A stretch of 64,000 nucleotides of DNA from Pristionchus mayeri (GCA_036245805.1 BTRK01000005.1:33895469-33959468); one strand, 5' to 3'. Positions 33,170 to 45,590 are shown, numbered from the stretch's first letter. Notes: generated by a model from the letters alone, not told the origin. Translations and numbers: made by a program.

Positions 33170-33975
33170 TATTATTTTTGCATTAATATTATTTAAATAT
33201 TTTTATTTCGTTGCACATGGCTGACATCTCTCCCCAACTCTAGCTAAAACATTCCAAGCAGTGTCCGCGAAGAGGAAACGCGCTTTTTCTGATTTCTTGA
33301 GCGAAAGAAGACCCAATACCTGCCAGTACAGCCTTCTGATAACTCGATAAATTCATAAAATGATGAGAGTATGTAGTCTCCTTGCTATCGCTTCGCTATT
33401 TTGAATTTCGATCCAACCTGATCAGAAACTCCAATTCAACTTTGTACGTTGTTTATGAGCCATCACTTGAAGCTACGCTAGACCAGTATTAACCAATATC
33501 CTTTATCTCATGGAATAACAGGGAATATGTCTTTGATTCGATCCTGGTGGCTCTCATCGTGGGTAACGGGTTCATGGAGTACGGTGTCAGGGTACCGAGT
33601 AGGAGTAACTACCCGTGATACGGTAGGTAAGAGTCTGGGCAATACGGTATGCTCTTTTAGGTTGGGTCTGCTCTGGTGCGGGCCCTTGGTAACTCTATTC
33701 GTATAGTAGGGACTAATCCAGCCGAACGAGGGTTACAGTATCCAGAGAGCAATACTCCGAGAGTGAGAGGTATGGACTAGCATGTCCCAAGACGACTCGC
33801 CGGAGGAGAGAGGCCAGGGATGAGGTAAAAGGGGACGGACTCGTTGACGACGGCTTTGCAGCGATGGCGGGAACTTCCCGAATGAAGAGGAACTGAAGAC
33901 CGAGATCAGAGCTCTCCTTTATACTGACGGGGGAGACAATGGACCATGTAACTCTGCATATAAATAAAAGAATTA
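33170..33975. other. Spacer between MB7 and MB6
   Basis: No gene found. The part from about 33540 to 33930 is less AT-rich than its surroundings and has no match elsewhere in the window; it may be an old insertion. It replaces the conserved downstream element expected after MB7. Confidence 0.35.
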
Positions 33976-34165
33976 ATTCGAGAAAACAAGTTCATTCCTT
34001 CTAGAAATATCAACGTGAAACAGGTGAAAATTAACAAGAACGGTTGGTTAACAAGAACTTCTAAAACGAACAAGTGTGGTTGAATCACTATATAAACATT
34101 TCTCAAAGAAACTAAAATCGATCACATCGAACAATGACTGCAAATTAGAAAGAATCGGAAGACTA

Positions 34166-37100
34166 TTAATTAAGGAATTCATTATCGACGGAGGAATCAC
34201 TATCAGCTGAATTCTCTCGCTTTCTCTTTCTATTCTCATGATTTCTACTCTCAATCTTGGCCTTTCTCTCCAGAATAGCAGCCTTCATCTTGTCAGAGAG
34301 ACCACTGTAGACGGGAGACTTCTGAACATCAATAGGCTAAAGGTTCAGGAGCATAGTCATGCTGCGCAAATAATTTAAAAAAATAAGAATTTTATTTTTG
34401 AGAAAAACGTGCCGCTTTCTGAAGATTCTGATTATTCTTGACGCCCTCTATCCAACGGTGTATCATTTTTTATCGTTTGCTTATCGCCGGGTAAAATAAA
34501 CGTACCCGCGAATCATAACATGAAAATCGGATTTTGAGATTGCGGCTCGTTTTTCTCAGAGGCGGCACGTTTTCCCAGAACGAGACCACGTTTTTATTTA
34601 TTCATTCTACGCGGCCGATAATATGATGAAGAATATTCAAAGTATTTGCTAATGGAGGGTACGTTTTTGACATGTCGATAGCTTTTCGATCTATGTTCTG
34701 GAGACATCGTTTTCAGTATACCTCGATAGCCTTAACAGCAGCTGTTGTTGTAAGCTTCGCGAAGCAGTGTTCCTAGAAAAATATAGTCCGTTGTAGTTAT
34801 GAAACACATTTTGACTGCCAATTGTTCCATGTAAGACATAGGTTTTAATAATGGAATTGTTCTGAAGTGCCCAGACATTATATAATCCAGAAGACGATAT
34901 AGTGTTGTGAGCCACAACTTGATTTTCCACTATCCCATTCACTAACCTTCAGTGCGTACAAGTTGTACTGATCCGCGATTTCCACCATTTCCGGTATGGG
35001 CAGATTTCGATTATCAATCAGAGACCTCTCTGCACGCTCGATCACACTCTGTAAAATTATAAAAATACACCGATATTTGCAAATATACAAGATTAGCCCC
35101 GGCGCGAAGCGCCGGGGCAATTTTGGACGGGAAACGAGAGATTCCCACAGTCGGAAAGGTTCCTGAGATGGTGGGGTATCGACATCCCTTCAAACTCAAA
35201 TCCAAGTATCCAGCTTTTGGGGATCTTGTGCAGGAACATAAGAGATGATAAATCCGAAATTTCAAGTCTCTATCACAACCGGAAGTGCCTCAGGCTGACT
35301 CTACTTTTTGTCGGTTTCGCGGCGTCAAGGATTTTTGAGTTACATCCGCAGCAGTCGTAGAGAGACGTGCTATAGCTCATTCGATAGAGCGTATACGGTT
35401 GCCCGCCTAGAGACTTTTCAGAATTGTAAAATTCCGTCTGCTAAGGTGCGAAAAAGGCCTCCAAAGTTCGAAATTTTGAGCCCTTTTACAGCTCATCCAC
35501 ATTTTCGGCTATCCAAGCTCCCAATGGAAAATCCAAGTTCCTACCGGCCTACAGTAGACTAATATTGATACGGCGAATCCTATGAACATAATTTCGAAAA
35601 GATTGGTTTCCATCTGTAGGTGCTACCACCTTTCAAAGATTTTCCCGCGCGAATTTATCCCTCCTCCTCCTTCCCTCTCCCTCCCCCACGCCTCTCTCCC
35701 TCTCTGTCAGGTCAACGGTCGTAAACACGGCGAATCGTCTCAAGTTGTCAACAACCTTCGGGGACGAGATACAAATTCGAAGCTAGGGTTAAACGAGTAT
35801 CATATTTTGAATTACCGTGTTAAATAACCCAAGGCGGCATGGTTTGTTGGGGTCGAACGGGTACTTTTAGTTTTGCACTGTGGGAGGATGTGGGAGTTGA
35901 AAGGGAGGATGAGGGAGTTGAAAGCTTCCGACATGAGTTACTTTACAATTTCCCACGTTGGAAACACCTATGAGGCGATGCAATCATACTAGCCATTGCC
36001 AACTGTGTTGGAGACGGCACCGTCGCTTCTCGACGGGAATTTATCGTGACATCCAAAAACGACGAATTCTGAAGGGGAGGGGGATGATACAATTGTCTCA
36101 AGAGACTTTAGTTTTGCCAATTCTTCGAGAAGCCCCTAGTTTTGCCAATTCTTTCCCATTACTATCCTTTCAAGGCTTGTAGGCAGAAATCGGTAATCAC
36201 GAAAACAAATCAATCGCTCCGCGTCAATAAAAGTCCCGAGATCGACCTTCGGTGGGAAGGTGGCGTATCCTGTCTTTGCAAGCAAAGTCAACAGCTGAGT
36301 GAATTTTGGCAAAATATCAATTCAATGAAAGGAGTGATATCCTACTACACAAAACAATCAGTTCAATAAAAGTCCCGTGATCAACAGCCAAAATTTTCTC
36401 ACTATTTTTTTGACAATCTCTGTCACAATGTTATAATAAAAATTAATACCAAAATAATTCAGATTAATTATTTTTATACATCGTGAAAATAGTGAGAATT
36501 TTGGCTGTTGATCACGGGACTTTTATTGAACTGATTGTTTTGTGTAGTAGGATCTCACTCCTTTCATTGAATTGATATTTTGCCAAAATTCAATCAGCTG
36601 TTGACTTTGCTTGCAAAGACAGGATACGCCACCTTCCCACGGAAGGTGGATTATTTTTCCAATAAAATCTGAATCAAAAGTGAAGGATACATAAGGATTG
36701 AAAGACAACCAAAAATAAAGAACTGACCAGGATCTGGAACTGATCTGCGAGTTTTAGAATGAATATGGCCTTGTGCGCTGTTCCATCTTAAGCGAAATTT
36801 GCGAAAATTGTTTAAAAAGGGATAATAAAATATTTTTGCCTCACATGTAGATTTATTCGAAGGGTAGATTAAATGAAGCAGCTCGATAAACTCCTGAAAT
36901 TCAATTATACCTTCAATATTATACAATTGTTCACCTTTCGATCCACACCATTCAATTCGATTTCCTTCTTGTTCTTTTCGGCGAAGTCACTATAGAACAT
37001 TGCGTTGAACACAGGGGAATTGAAAGCGAGAATCTTAAATTTAATATTAATTTTTTTAAAAACTAACAACTAATTTATACCTGCTTGCTCACATAGATCT

Positions 37101-39882
37101 TTTCTCCTTCGATAATCAAGGCAACGTCATGACGGGGATCGTTCGGATCGGTGAAATCGATACGAGGAATATATCTCAATAGTAATATTTCATTCGTTAG
37201 TATGAGACATGGGATCTCTAAATATAATGGTCAAACCATTTTGTATTCACCTGATTCCATTGATGTTTGATATCCAGAACCGAACTTCGATCGTAATGAC
37301 ATTGTCTTTGATGAATTCCTAAAGAGGCATCGATTATTCGTGACAAAATTTAGTTAGTCCCAAATGTTTAATAAGTAAAACTATTTTTTAAATGTTTCTC
37401 ACCTTGGCATTTTCGACGAAACGAAAATGTCTGAAGAAAGAATGAGTCACTCTGTTATTGAATTGATGAAAATTAGAAATGATCTGAAAACAAAATATTT
37501 TCTTGGGACAAGTAGCTCTCTTGGATTTGGAAACTGTATAGCTACAACTAATCAAATGGGCAACAAAAAAAAGTCCAGCGCTTCAGTGGAAATGTAAAGA
37601 CGAGATGCAAAAGTTCAACAATTCAGACGCTGGTGGATCGAATACTGATTGGGCGAATAAATATGTTCCTAATTTTCCAAAAGAAATCCTAAATATGTTC
37701 CTAATTTTCCCTCAGAAACCATTTCAGGACTGCTCAAAAACGACACGAGACTTTTAGCGAGAACGGTAGATCACAAAGATGCGCATTAATCGACCCTTTT
37801 CCGCACAAACTGCTCAAGAACAGTACGCGCTCTCCAAAGCGGGTCAGTCGTCGAGAGAGTTCGGCACGCGACGCGCGTAGCGGATTATCCGTAAAAAATG
37901 GAGTTCACAAATTGGAAATACGTGAGCTGTTTTTACCAAGCCAATATGCACCATTTATTTCCCCACCATAATTCAAAATGGAGAGACGGGGGAAAGCTAA
38001 GAAAAATCACCTGTGCTGAGAGATTTTGTGAGCTATCGGGATGGATAATGATGAATTCAGCATGAACATCGATGCTCCACAGAGTCAATTGCTCTATATT
38101 ACACTGAAGTCCAACACGAAGATCACCAGAAAAGCCACCACCAGTGACAACTGCTGTAGCTTCCCTTTAATGGGTACTATTTAATAAGCAAAATGAACGG
38201 CTTAAGCCTTTAGAAAAACAAAATTTAAATTGTCAAGCGTTCTAATGATAAGTCGTTGTATTAGGTTGAACGGCAAGTCTTTATAAACTTTTTATTTCCC
38301 TTCTTCTGACAATAAAGCGCAAGAGCGAAATCAAACGTATGCACCATTGTTATCTACGACAAATCTCCAATGTTCAGGCAACTTATGGATGCCCTCCTTA
38401 AAGAACCCATCTCGGCGCGAATCAAAATATTGCTTGAGTGCGGCCTCGATCGCTCCACGGGAAGTGAAGGATCTCTGATCGAGATGACGGGTCAGATCCG
38501 AGAAAAACCAGTAATCCGAGGGGGCAAGTCAGGAGAATACGGTGGATGAGGGAGAACCATCCAACCATATTTGGACAGCTCCTGCTTGACCTGCCGTGCA
38601 ACATGGGGTCGGGCGTTATCGTGTTGATAGTACACTTTCTTGCCGTTCAGGGGAGATTGTGCGACTGCCTTCTTGAGATTCCGCAGTTGTTTCGTGTAGA
38701 CATCTCCAGTAATTATCCGCTCCTCAGGTAGGAGCTCCCAGTAAATCGGGCCATCCACTCCCCACCAAACAGAGAGCAAGATTTTCTTGGGGTGAAGGTC
38801 AGGCTTTGCGACGTCCTGTGGGGTCTCATTGGTATCCACCCACTGTGGGGTCTCATTGGTATCCACCCCCCTATGGTGATTCTAATAGTAGACCCTCTTT
38901 TCGTCCCCTGTTATGAGACGGACCATCGATCTCCAGCGTGAAGAGTGAGTAGAGAAAGGGAATCGTCGACACGGTGGGCAAGCTGGTCTTGGGTCAATTC
39001 GTGGGGTATGAAACGGCCTAGCTTCTTCTTCTTGCCAATAGAGACCAAACCTTTTAAGATGGTGCTTTGCGATACCCCAAGTGTGGATGCCATGTCGCGG
39101 GTGCTTTGGAAAGGATCCGATTCCACTACGGTCCGTAGCGCATCCAAATCCAGCTCGGGTGGCCTCCCAGACCGGTCATGATCATCCATGGAAAAGCCCC
39201 CTTTCTCGAAGCGTTGGTACCAATTTCGTGGTCTGGTAGTGAGGGGCATATGACTCGTAGACTCCAGTCAACTGACGTTCCGATTCCTTCATTGTAGCGT
39301 GAGAGAGGAATAAGAATAGCAGAACGTTGCGGATGTGCAAGGCCGTGGGAACAAACATCGTGGTCTTATTAGTGGCAGAATGAAAGGAGTGGAATGGGGA
39401 GTTGTTGACCACATAGTCCCTTCGTCATGTGTTATTCACTAGAGGCTAGGGAACACCAAATATCTCCTGCACAGGGCAGTGATCCAGCAAATCAGTTTAT
39501 AAAGACTTTCCGTTCAACCTAATACTTACGCACGTTATGTATTAATTTAGAAATGAATGTTTGTTTTCGAGCTTAGTAAACTAACCAAAGAAAAATACAT
39601 CAATGGATTCGACAAGACTTGTCTAAATAACGCATAAAATTGTAACAATAATGGCATAAAAATTCAAATCAAATGACTAACCATGGAATTCCTTTCACTT
39701 CAATTTCAGACGAGCTTGCGAGGACTATTAGACTCGGACGGTCGTACACATTGTCGACTTCGAATCGAAGAATACCGTCTGAAAATAGTGAAATAAACAG
39801 TTATATACCAATAGAGTAAATGTTGGGTAAAAGTTGATAATGCACATTTTTTTTTGTTCAGACCTGGTGGTGTCGTCTTCAT
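34166..39882 (-). CDS. MB7: intact MATH-BTB protein, sister of MB1
   Basis: The exon plan is the same as MB1. Start MKTTPPG is at 39882, exon 2 at about 39782-39682, the MATH exon (WSIDVHAEFIIIHPD) at about 38176-38022, then 37485-37405, 37319-37252, and BTB exons at about 37174-37080 and 37036-36936. EFIELLHLIYPSNKST and LKLADQFQIL follow, then SVIERAERSLIDNRNLPIPE (35049-34948), KHCFAKLTTTAAVK, and the basic-acidic tail ending at 34166. No coding lesion was found although introns carry a mariner (intron 2), a 1.6-kb insertion (intron 9) and a 0.35-kb insertion (intron 11). Expected length is about 342 residues. Likely a CUL-3 adaptor by family. Confidence 0.82.
34345..34690. mobile_element. 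Insertion in MB7 intron 11
   Basis: MB1 has only the short intron here. The insert contains partly mirrored AACGTGCCGC (about 34408) and GCGGCACGTT (about 34563). Nature unknown. Confidence 0.5.
35093..36655. mobile_element. Composite insertion in MB7 intron 9
   Basis: Absent from MB1. The left edge has a perfect hairpin GCCCCGGCGC-gaa-GCGCCGGGGC at 35097-35119. The right part (36245-36650) is a separate long inverted repeat. The middle (35120-36240) has no recognisable gene. On the minus strand the GC hairpin ends in CTAA, which could be a Helitron 3-prime end, but I see no TC start. Confidence 0.5.
36245..36650. mobile_element. 400-bp long-hairpin element
   Basis: Arms start with CCTTCGGTGGGAAGGTGG and its complement at 36630-36647. 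The arms are about 180 bp and nearly perfect, with a short AT-rich centre around 36400-36480. No coding sequence. Confidence 0.8.
38261..39522 (-). mobile_element. Decayed mariner in MB7 intron 2
   Basis: Inverted ends TTAGGTTGAACGG plus AAGTCTTTATAAAC match with one difference. A TA duplication flanks it (38259-38260 and 39523-39524). The MB1 intron lacks it, with the paralogous site at about 2519-2522. Its ends differ from the mariner at 8189-9430, so it is another family. Confidence 0.9.
38331..39358 (-). pseudogene. Mariner transposase pseudogene
   Basis: Pieces of a DD34D transposase in different frames: MKESERQLTGVYESYAPHYQ, then WYQRFEKGGFSMDDHDRSGR after a shift near 39240, then VYYQHDNARPH and LPHPPYSPDL, another shift before the third catalytic aspartate near 38515, and an end NNGAYV at 38331. 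A 27-bp tandem duplication repeats DTNETPQ (about 38817-38868). It cannot make an active enzyme. Confidence 0.85.
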
Positions 39883-40159
39883 TCCTTCCTGGTGAGAAAT
39901 ATGGCCTTCTGAAGATTTATAAAAGTTTAGAGTATTGTAAGCATCAACCTGGACAAGGAAAGAGTAAATTTTGAAAGAAAACTATACGCATTGACTGCTG
40001 AGTGTAATAAACATAGGAACAAGATACGGCATAGAAATCGAATGTGTACATGAATTAATGTTACCAAATGGAAAGCGTGTGTCAACACGCGACATCCCAG
40101 GCAATTTTGAAACCGGCGAATGAAAGAAATAAATGCATGAAACGTGAACACGGCCCGAT

Positions 40160-40970
40160 AAATAGTGGAGAAAGAGTCCGGACAGACAACCGCGTTGCGG
40201 CCGTGACGCAGACCAGTTCAGTAATAATTTTATTAGGAGTGCAGCGAATTTGTAAGAATTTTATTAAAAACATGTGCCGGCTCTGCACCTGGACTTCGCT
40301 TGTTTTGGAATTCGTTTTTTAATAAAAAAATCATTATTGTAAATTTTAAAAACCGACAATTGATAGACGATAACATTCTGAAAAAATGCTTACATTTAAA
40401 ACCTATAAATTATAAGGCAGGTCTATGAGAATGCATGGATAGCAAATTTATGGCCTGATCGGTTTACCGAAGCTACTTATTACGAGTCCACGAGAGCAAT
40501 TTTACAGGGTAAAAAAAGATATTGACCAATTTCTTTCGCGTGGAGGGTGTTTTGCTTAACTTTTTTTTATAAATAATTACATTCTCATTCATTCTCCAAA
40601 GTATATAAAAAAATTTTTTTACAAAATGTAACACTCGTAGCTTATTCATCCTGATATTTATAATGTCTCGTTCCAGCGAAATCTTTGCGCATGTCTTGTG
40701 CGTTGCGGCGCTGACCACGCACGACGGGCTGTGGTGAAAGGATCATGCTGATTAAGCAGCGAAATAAAGTACACCCGAAAGCCAAACTATAATTTTTTTC
40801 ACACTCTCAGCTGCAAAAATTTCATGTCGATTAAAGACACATTGACAGTATCACGAGAACGCATGTGCACTTAGAGCTAGAAAAAATGAATGTAGAGCGA
40901 GAGCATTACGAATTTACTATTCCGTAATATCACAAATTCAAATGTTCATGCAGACTTTCAGAGCATTAAA
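40160..40970. other. Spacer between MB8 and MB7
   Basis: AT-rich; no gene supported. Short open frames on both strands show no domains or phase-matched exons. Confidence 0.4.
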
Positions 40971-40996
40971 ATACTTCTCACGACTTCAACATTTGT
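40971..40996 (-). promoter_or_regulatory. Downstream element of MB8
   Basis: Minus strand: ATGTTGAAGTCGTGAG then AAGTA, so the CRE-like half (TGACGT) is changed while the GTCGTGAGAAGTA half is kept. A TATAAA at about 41029 precedes it in gene sense. Confidence 0.5.
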
Positions 40997-41121
40997 CAAA
41001 ATAGGAACATTTAAAGAAACGAAACAACTTTATACCATAAATGTGATAAAAGAGACACTATTAAACAACTCTTTTCTCATCTCCAAACGAGAAAAATCAA
41101 TCTCGAAATAACTACTCTTCA

Positions 41122-44092
41122 CTACTTAGTGATATTTGCTTCTCGTTCGAGAACAGCAGCCTTCGTGTCATCAGAGAAGTTCTTCCAGACGGGAGACCAC
41201 TGATTTTGAAATATTAAAGAATTTCTCATTTTGTACATGATAAATTCTACGAACAGGTGAAGCAACCTGTGGAGGGAAGGAAAGGGTTTAAATTCGAAGA
41301 TCAGAGGGAATAGTAGAAATAAACTGAGGCAAAAAAGGCAAATGGTAATAAAAAGTACTAAATTATACTGACAAACCTTGAGACGCTTCGTAGTCAGCTT
41401 GTTGATGCATTGATTCTAGAAAAACAAGTTTGAAAACATTATCATGTTTTTTCCCGCTTTTTCCAAAGCATTATCGATCATTTTTGATATATTAAACGTG
41501 TTTTAACGAAACCAAGCGTGACACATGTATGAGAAGAATAGATGATTCTGTCTTTTATCCAAATTAGTTACAATTCAACAGCGTCAAACCTGTAGAGCGA
41601 ACAAATTGAATGTGTCCGCCATATACAGCTTATAATGATTCTCGAGGTGGCATTTCTCGGAATCAAAAAGAGGTACTTCTCAACTAAATCCATCAGATGC
41701 TACAAACTAATATTTAATTAAAGTGCAACTACCATATAAATATAAAAAGGAAATTATAAACAATTGATTCGCCAACCTCAATCTGGAACTGATCACCAAG
41801 TTTGAGAAGAAACTCAGCAGAGTCATCTGAAGTAATAAAATTTAGGAGGGGTCCGCTTATTTTTCAAGAAAAATATTAATTCTGAATACAGAATTCCGGT
41901 TAACCTGTGATCTTCTTATTCGAAGGATAGATCACATGAAGCATTTCGATAAATTCCTGAGCTGTATGAATGAACACCTAAAATCTCGAGATTTCCCATT
42001 CACCTCTCGAACGACATCTTTCAGTTCAATCTCCTTCTGTTTCTTCTCGGCGAAATCTCCGAAAAACATAGCACTGAAGACTGGAGAATTAAAAGCAAGA
42101 ATCTGAAATTTAAACTGCATGTAAAGCGCATGTCTCTCTATGCATATCATAGTTCCGAGTGAAAAATGTGAACTTAGTAATTGTGCATACCTGCTTGCTA
42201 ACATAGATCTTTTCTCCATCGATAATCAACGCAACGTCATGACGGGGACCGTTTGGATCAGTGAAATCGGTAAGCTTGGGAATTCTGAAAGACATTTTCT
42301 AGGAATTTTGGAATGATATTATATACTTGCCTGATTCCTTTCATCTTCGTGATCCAGAAACGAATTTCAATCGCAAAAGTGAGAATATTGATAAATCCCT
42401 ATAAGTATATTTTAAAAAGCTGTCTCTGTAAGAACGTCAGATCTTGATGGGGAAGTGGTACAATCTTCCAAAATCATCGCTAGAAGCTGATACTTGGTGG
42501 GTAGAGTCATTATGGGTCCAATAAACATTTTACAAAATCTTGATCTACCTTTATCGATTTTTTCGAAAATTTTTATCTTTGGGATTTGACCATCGTGTTG
42601 TACCTCATTCGAAAGAGCGTGAAATGTTGTGTTAGAATCCGCGTTTTCAAGCTGATCGATCCACGACTGTTCCAGAAACAATCAATATTCTGCCGACAAT
42701 TAGCGGTTTGTTTTTTTGATCAATTCTGCGACCGCATTCCTATCAATAGCTCCTCTTATAAACTTCATATTATGTGTAACCTTTAATACTCAATCCATCA
42801 ATTGTAATTCCGAGATGGTTCTGCATGCCCATAACAGTGTTTTCCTATAAATACTGACACAATTTCGAAGCGCTGGTTCGATTCCGCTCGGATACATACA
42901 TTTTTGCCGGTTTCAAATACACATTGTTTGATGTACGATTGATGTCTAGATACTGATTATCGATAAATAAGTACGTCAAACGATTAAAATTTCGACAAGT
43001 GTGCCGGCAAAAATTTATGCATCCGGGAGGAATCGAACCAGCTTTTCGAAAGGGTGTCAGTTTTTTGAAGAAAACACTGTTATGGGCATGCAGAACCATC
43101 TCGGGATTATTCTTGATGGATTGAGTATTAAATTTTACACATAATACGAAGTTTCTATGAGGAGCTATTGATAGGAATGGGGTCGCAGAATTGCTAAAAA
43201 CAACACACCGCTATTTTTCGGCCGAATATTAATTGTTTCTGGAACAGGTATTGATCAATCAGCTTGAAAACTCGGATTCTAACACAGCTTTTCGCGCTCT
43301 TTCGAATGAGGTACAACACGATGGTCGAATCTCAAAGATAAAAATTTTCGAAAAATCGATAATGGTAGATCAAGATTTTGAAAAATGTTTATTGGACCCC
43401 TAATGACTCTACCCACCAAGTATGAGCCTCTAGCAACCAATGATTTTGAAAGATTGTGCCACACCTTCCGACATTCTTAGGGAGACAGCGTTTTAAAAAT
43501 TGGTTGCAGTAAAAGATTGCGAAAATGTACTATGGTTCTTACTTTTTCGGGTTCGATCAATGAATTATCCATAATTAATTTCGAGCAATTCTTCATTTTG
43601 GATACGGGAGGGTTTGGGGGAACTAATCTTTTCGTGGGAATAATGAGATGAAAATTGTAGGAATCCTGAATAAGATGATATTGTACATTATTCTTTCCGC
43701 CTTATTTGTAAACAATTCAAATATTTCTAAAAGCACGCACCTCAACAGTAATATTCTTACTGGTGTCAGAATTATCAAGGACGAATTCGACATCCATATC
43801 GATACTCCACTCCGACGTTTTACGGAGACAACATTCGATAGCGGCGTCAATTTTACAATTGTTAGCTAGAGATACGGAAGCTTTCCTTAAAGCCAAAATG
43901 TATCTGTGTTACGGTATATCAAAAAAGCAATATCACCCAAAACGCTTCTCTCTCACTGGTCTAGGCACAGTTCCCCAACTAACCATGGAACTCTAACTTC
44001 CACCACTGGCGAATATTCATAGATAGTAATTTGGCATCCCGGATCTCTCAAGACTGTGTCCTTTTTGATCTCCAGTCGAATGACTCTGTCTT
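41122..44092 (-). pseudogene. MB8: MATH-BTB pseudogene without start exon
   Basis: Exon 2 (DRVIRLEIKKDTV to VVEVRVPW) ends the gene at 44092, and only about 75 bp separate it from the downstream element of MB9. So the usual MKNTPPG exon and the promoter are missing. The MATH exon with WSIDMDVEFVLDNSDTSKN is at about 43888-43743, then DSYNFHLIIPTKR (about 43669). The exon 5 donor is GC (AATCAG then GCAAGT, near 42333). The BTB exons have FTDPNGPRHDVALIIDGEK and ILAFNSPVFSAMFFGDF. In the exon before ADTFNLFALQ (about 41690-41590) the frame shifts in a T run. The last exon ends EREANITK at 41122. Foldback FB-D sits in intron 4. Confidence 0.75.
42410..43499. mobile_element. Foldback element FB-D in MB8 intron 4
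   Basis: About 1.1 kb of inverted repeat: TTTTAAAAAGCTGTCTC at the left and GGAGACAGCGTTTTAAAA at the right. The inner arms contain GGTTCTGCATGCCCATAACA near 42818 and its complement near 43080. No genuine coding region. Confidence 0.8.
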
Positions 44093-44166
44093 AAAAAGAT
44101 AACGTGAGCTCCGACATACTGGAAATTCAGAAAAAATAAGACCAAACAATTAAATAATGCAGATCA

Positions 44167-44190
44167 GTACTTCTCACGACTTTAACGTTC
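44167..44190 (-). promoter_or_regulatory. Conserved downstream element of MB9
   Basis: Minus strand: GAACGTTAAAGTCGTGAG then AAGTA, about 90-110 bp past the MB9 stop and only 75 bp from the broken 5-prime end of MB8. Confidence 0.5.
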
Positions 44191-44675
44191 GACGACGAGA
44201 AAATGAATGAAAAGACAAGGCAAACTTTATGCTATTTAGCACTAATAACAATGGAAACAGGAACTAGAGTAAATCCCTTTTAATCATCATCTGAGATATT
44301 AGCTTCGCGTTCAAGAATAGCTGCTTTTGTCTCATCGGAAAGTTTCTTGTAGACGGAAGTGCTCTGGAAACAATTTTTTTTTAAATACCATTAAGTTCTA
44401 CAACGAACCTGGAGACTCCAGCATTCGTGCTTCGTTAGCAGCCAGTTGATACAGTGCTGCTAGAAAATGTAAAATTTCAATTATCTTTCCAGAATTAAAA
44501 CGAGCACTCTTGAACATCAAAAATGTCCAACTCTTTCAAAAGTGAAAACAGATTGACATATTTTAAAAAGATAATTTCAACGTAAATTCCGAACCGTTGA
44601 ATTCACCTATCGCGATGCAATGCGATCGTTTCTCTCTCGTCGTGAGCGGTTCACTCGCTCCTCTCTCCCTCTCCA

Positions 44676-45590
44676 ATGACCCCCTCCTCGCCCGTTCTGG
44701 CGTCGCAGGAGTCCGTGGATCGTCTCACTGAGCTCGTTCTGAGCCTTCACACCAAGCTGGACAAGTATGGAGCCTCCCTCTCCCTCCCGTCTTCATCCCT
44801 CTCGCCTATGGCTTCGGCCAAGCCTTCAATCGACAACAACACGTACGCATCTGTGGTTCGTGCCATTGCTGATTCGGAGAAGATAAAGGACAAGTCTCAA
44901 CGTGCTGTACTGGTGGGTTCAGCGGAAAAGGCAACCCCACTTGAGACAGCGAAACATGACGAGTCAGTTCTGAAGGATACCGTTGCCGCCACCAAAGACA
45001 AAGGCCTCCAGGAAGCATACGACGCCGGACAGCTCAAATTCAAGCGATTCCCCGAGAACAAGGAGCCGGGTAGAAGAATAATCAAGTACTCTCTCCCCTC
45101 CTCAGATCTGCGTGATCGCCTTCTGCATGGCCTGCGAACTGTCGGAAAGCCCGCATGCTTCGAGCCTTCCATGTACGTGCGCCGCGACCTCATGCCTACG
45201 GAACTCGAGCAGGAGAAAAATGCCCGTGATGAAGCTAGAAGAAGAAACCTTGAAGCGAATTGTCTGAAGTGGGGTGATCGTGACTGTTCGCTCATTCAAT
45301 TCCGCGGACCCAACTACCGTCCTCTCCCGATCAACTACCGTAATCGTTCTATGAATGACACGAAACGCACCCCTCAATACAAACCAAATAACGCTGTCCC
45401 TTCTGCTGCTATCAAAGCAACCGCATCTTCCTCGGCAATTGAAATCTCGTCCACTTCCGTCGACCGCCCGATGCCACATGTCTCTTCCCGAAATGGCAAA
45501 AGTCAACTGAAGAAAGAGGAGACTCCCTCCCTGTCCTCTTCGGGTGGATCATCGGCTGTGACGGACCAACGGGCTCCTTCTCTCGTCTAG
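44676..45590 (+). CDS. LINE 2 ORF1 protein
   Basis: An intact 304-residue frame starting MTPSSPVLASQESVDRLTEL, with a coiled-coil-like N-terminus and a basic central region (KRFPENKEPGRRIIKYSLPS, LMPTELEQEKNARDEARRRN). It ends in a low-complexity serine-rich tail. The layout agrees with RNA-binding ORF1 proteins of CR1-like LINEs. No CCHC motif seen. The ORF1 of LINE 1 has the same general plan but little direct identity, so these are two families. Confidence 0.7.
   Translation: MTPSSPVLASQESVDRLTELVLSLHTKLDKYGASLSLPSSSLSPMASAKPSIDNNTYASVVRAIADSEKIKDKSQRAVLVGSAEKATPLETAKHDESVLKDTVAATKDKGLQEAYDAGQLKFKRFPENKEPGRRIIKYSLPSSDLRDRLLHGLRTVGKPACFEPSMYVRRDLMPTELEQEKNARDEARRRNLEANCLKWGDRDCSLIQFRGPNYRPLPINYRNRSMNDTKRTPQYKPNNAVPSAAIKATASSSAIEISSTSVDRPMPHVSSRNGKSQLKKEETPSLSSSGGSSAVTDQRAPSLV

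Larger units (their letters stand above)
29510..33170. repeat. Segmental duplication, copy 2 (with MB6)
   Basis: Partner of 24340-27690. Identity is lower than for MB1/MB7, so this duplication looks older. Confidence 0.7.
33975..40160. repeat. Segmental duplication, copy 2 (with MB7)
   Basis: Partner of 1-4250. The extra 2 kb comes from a mariner (38261-39522), an insertion at 35093-36655 and another at about 34345-34690, minus the FB-A foldback present only in copy 1. Confidence 0.8.
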
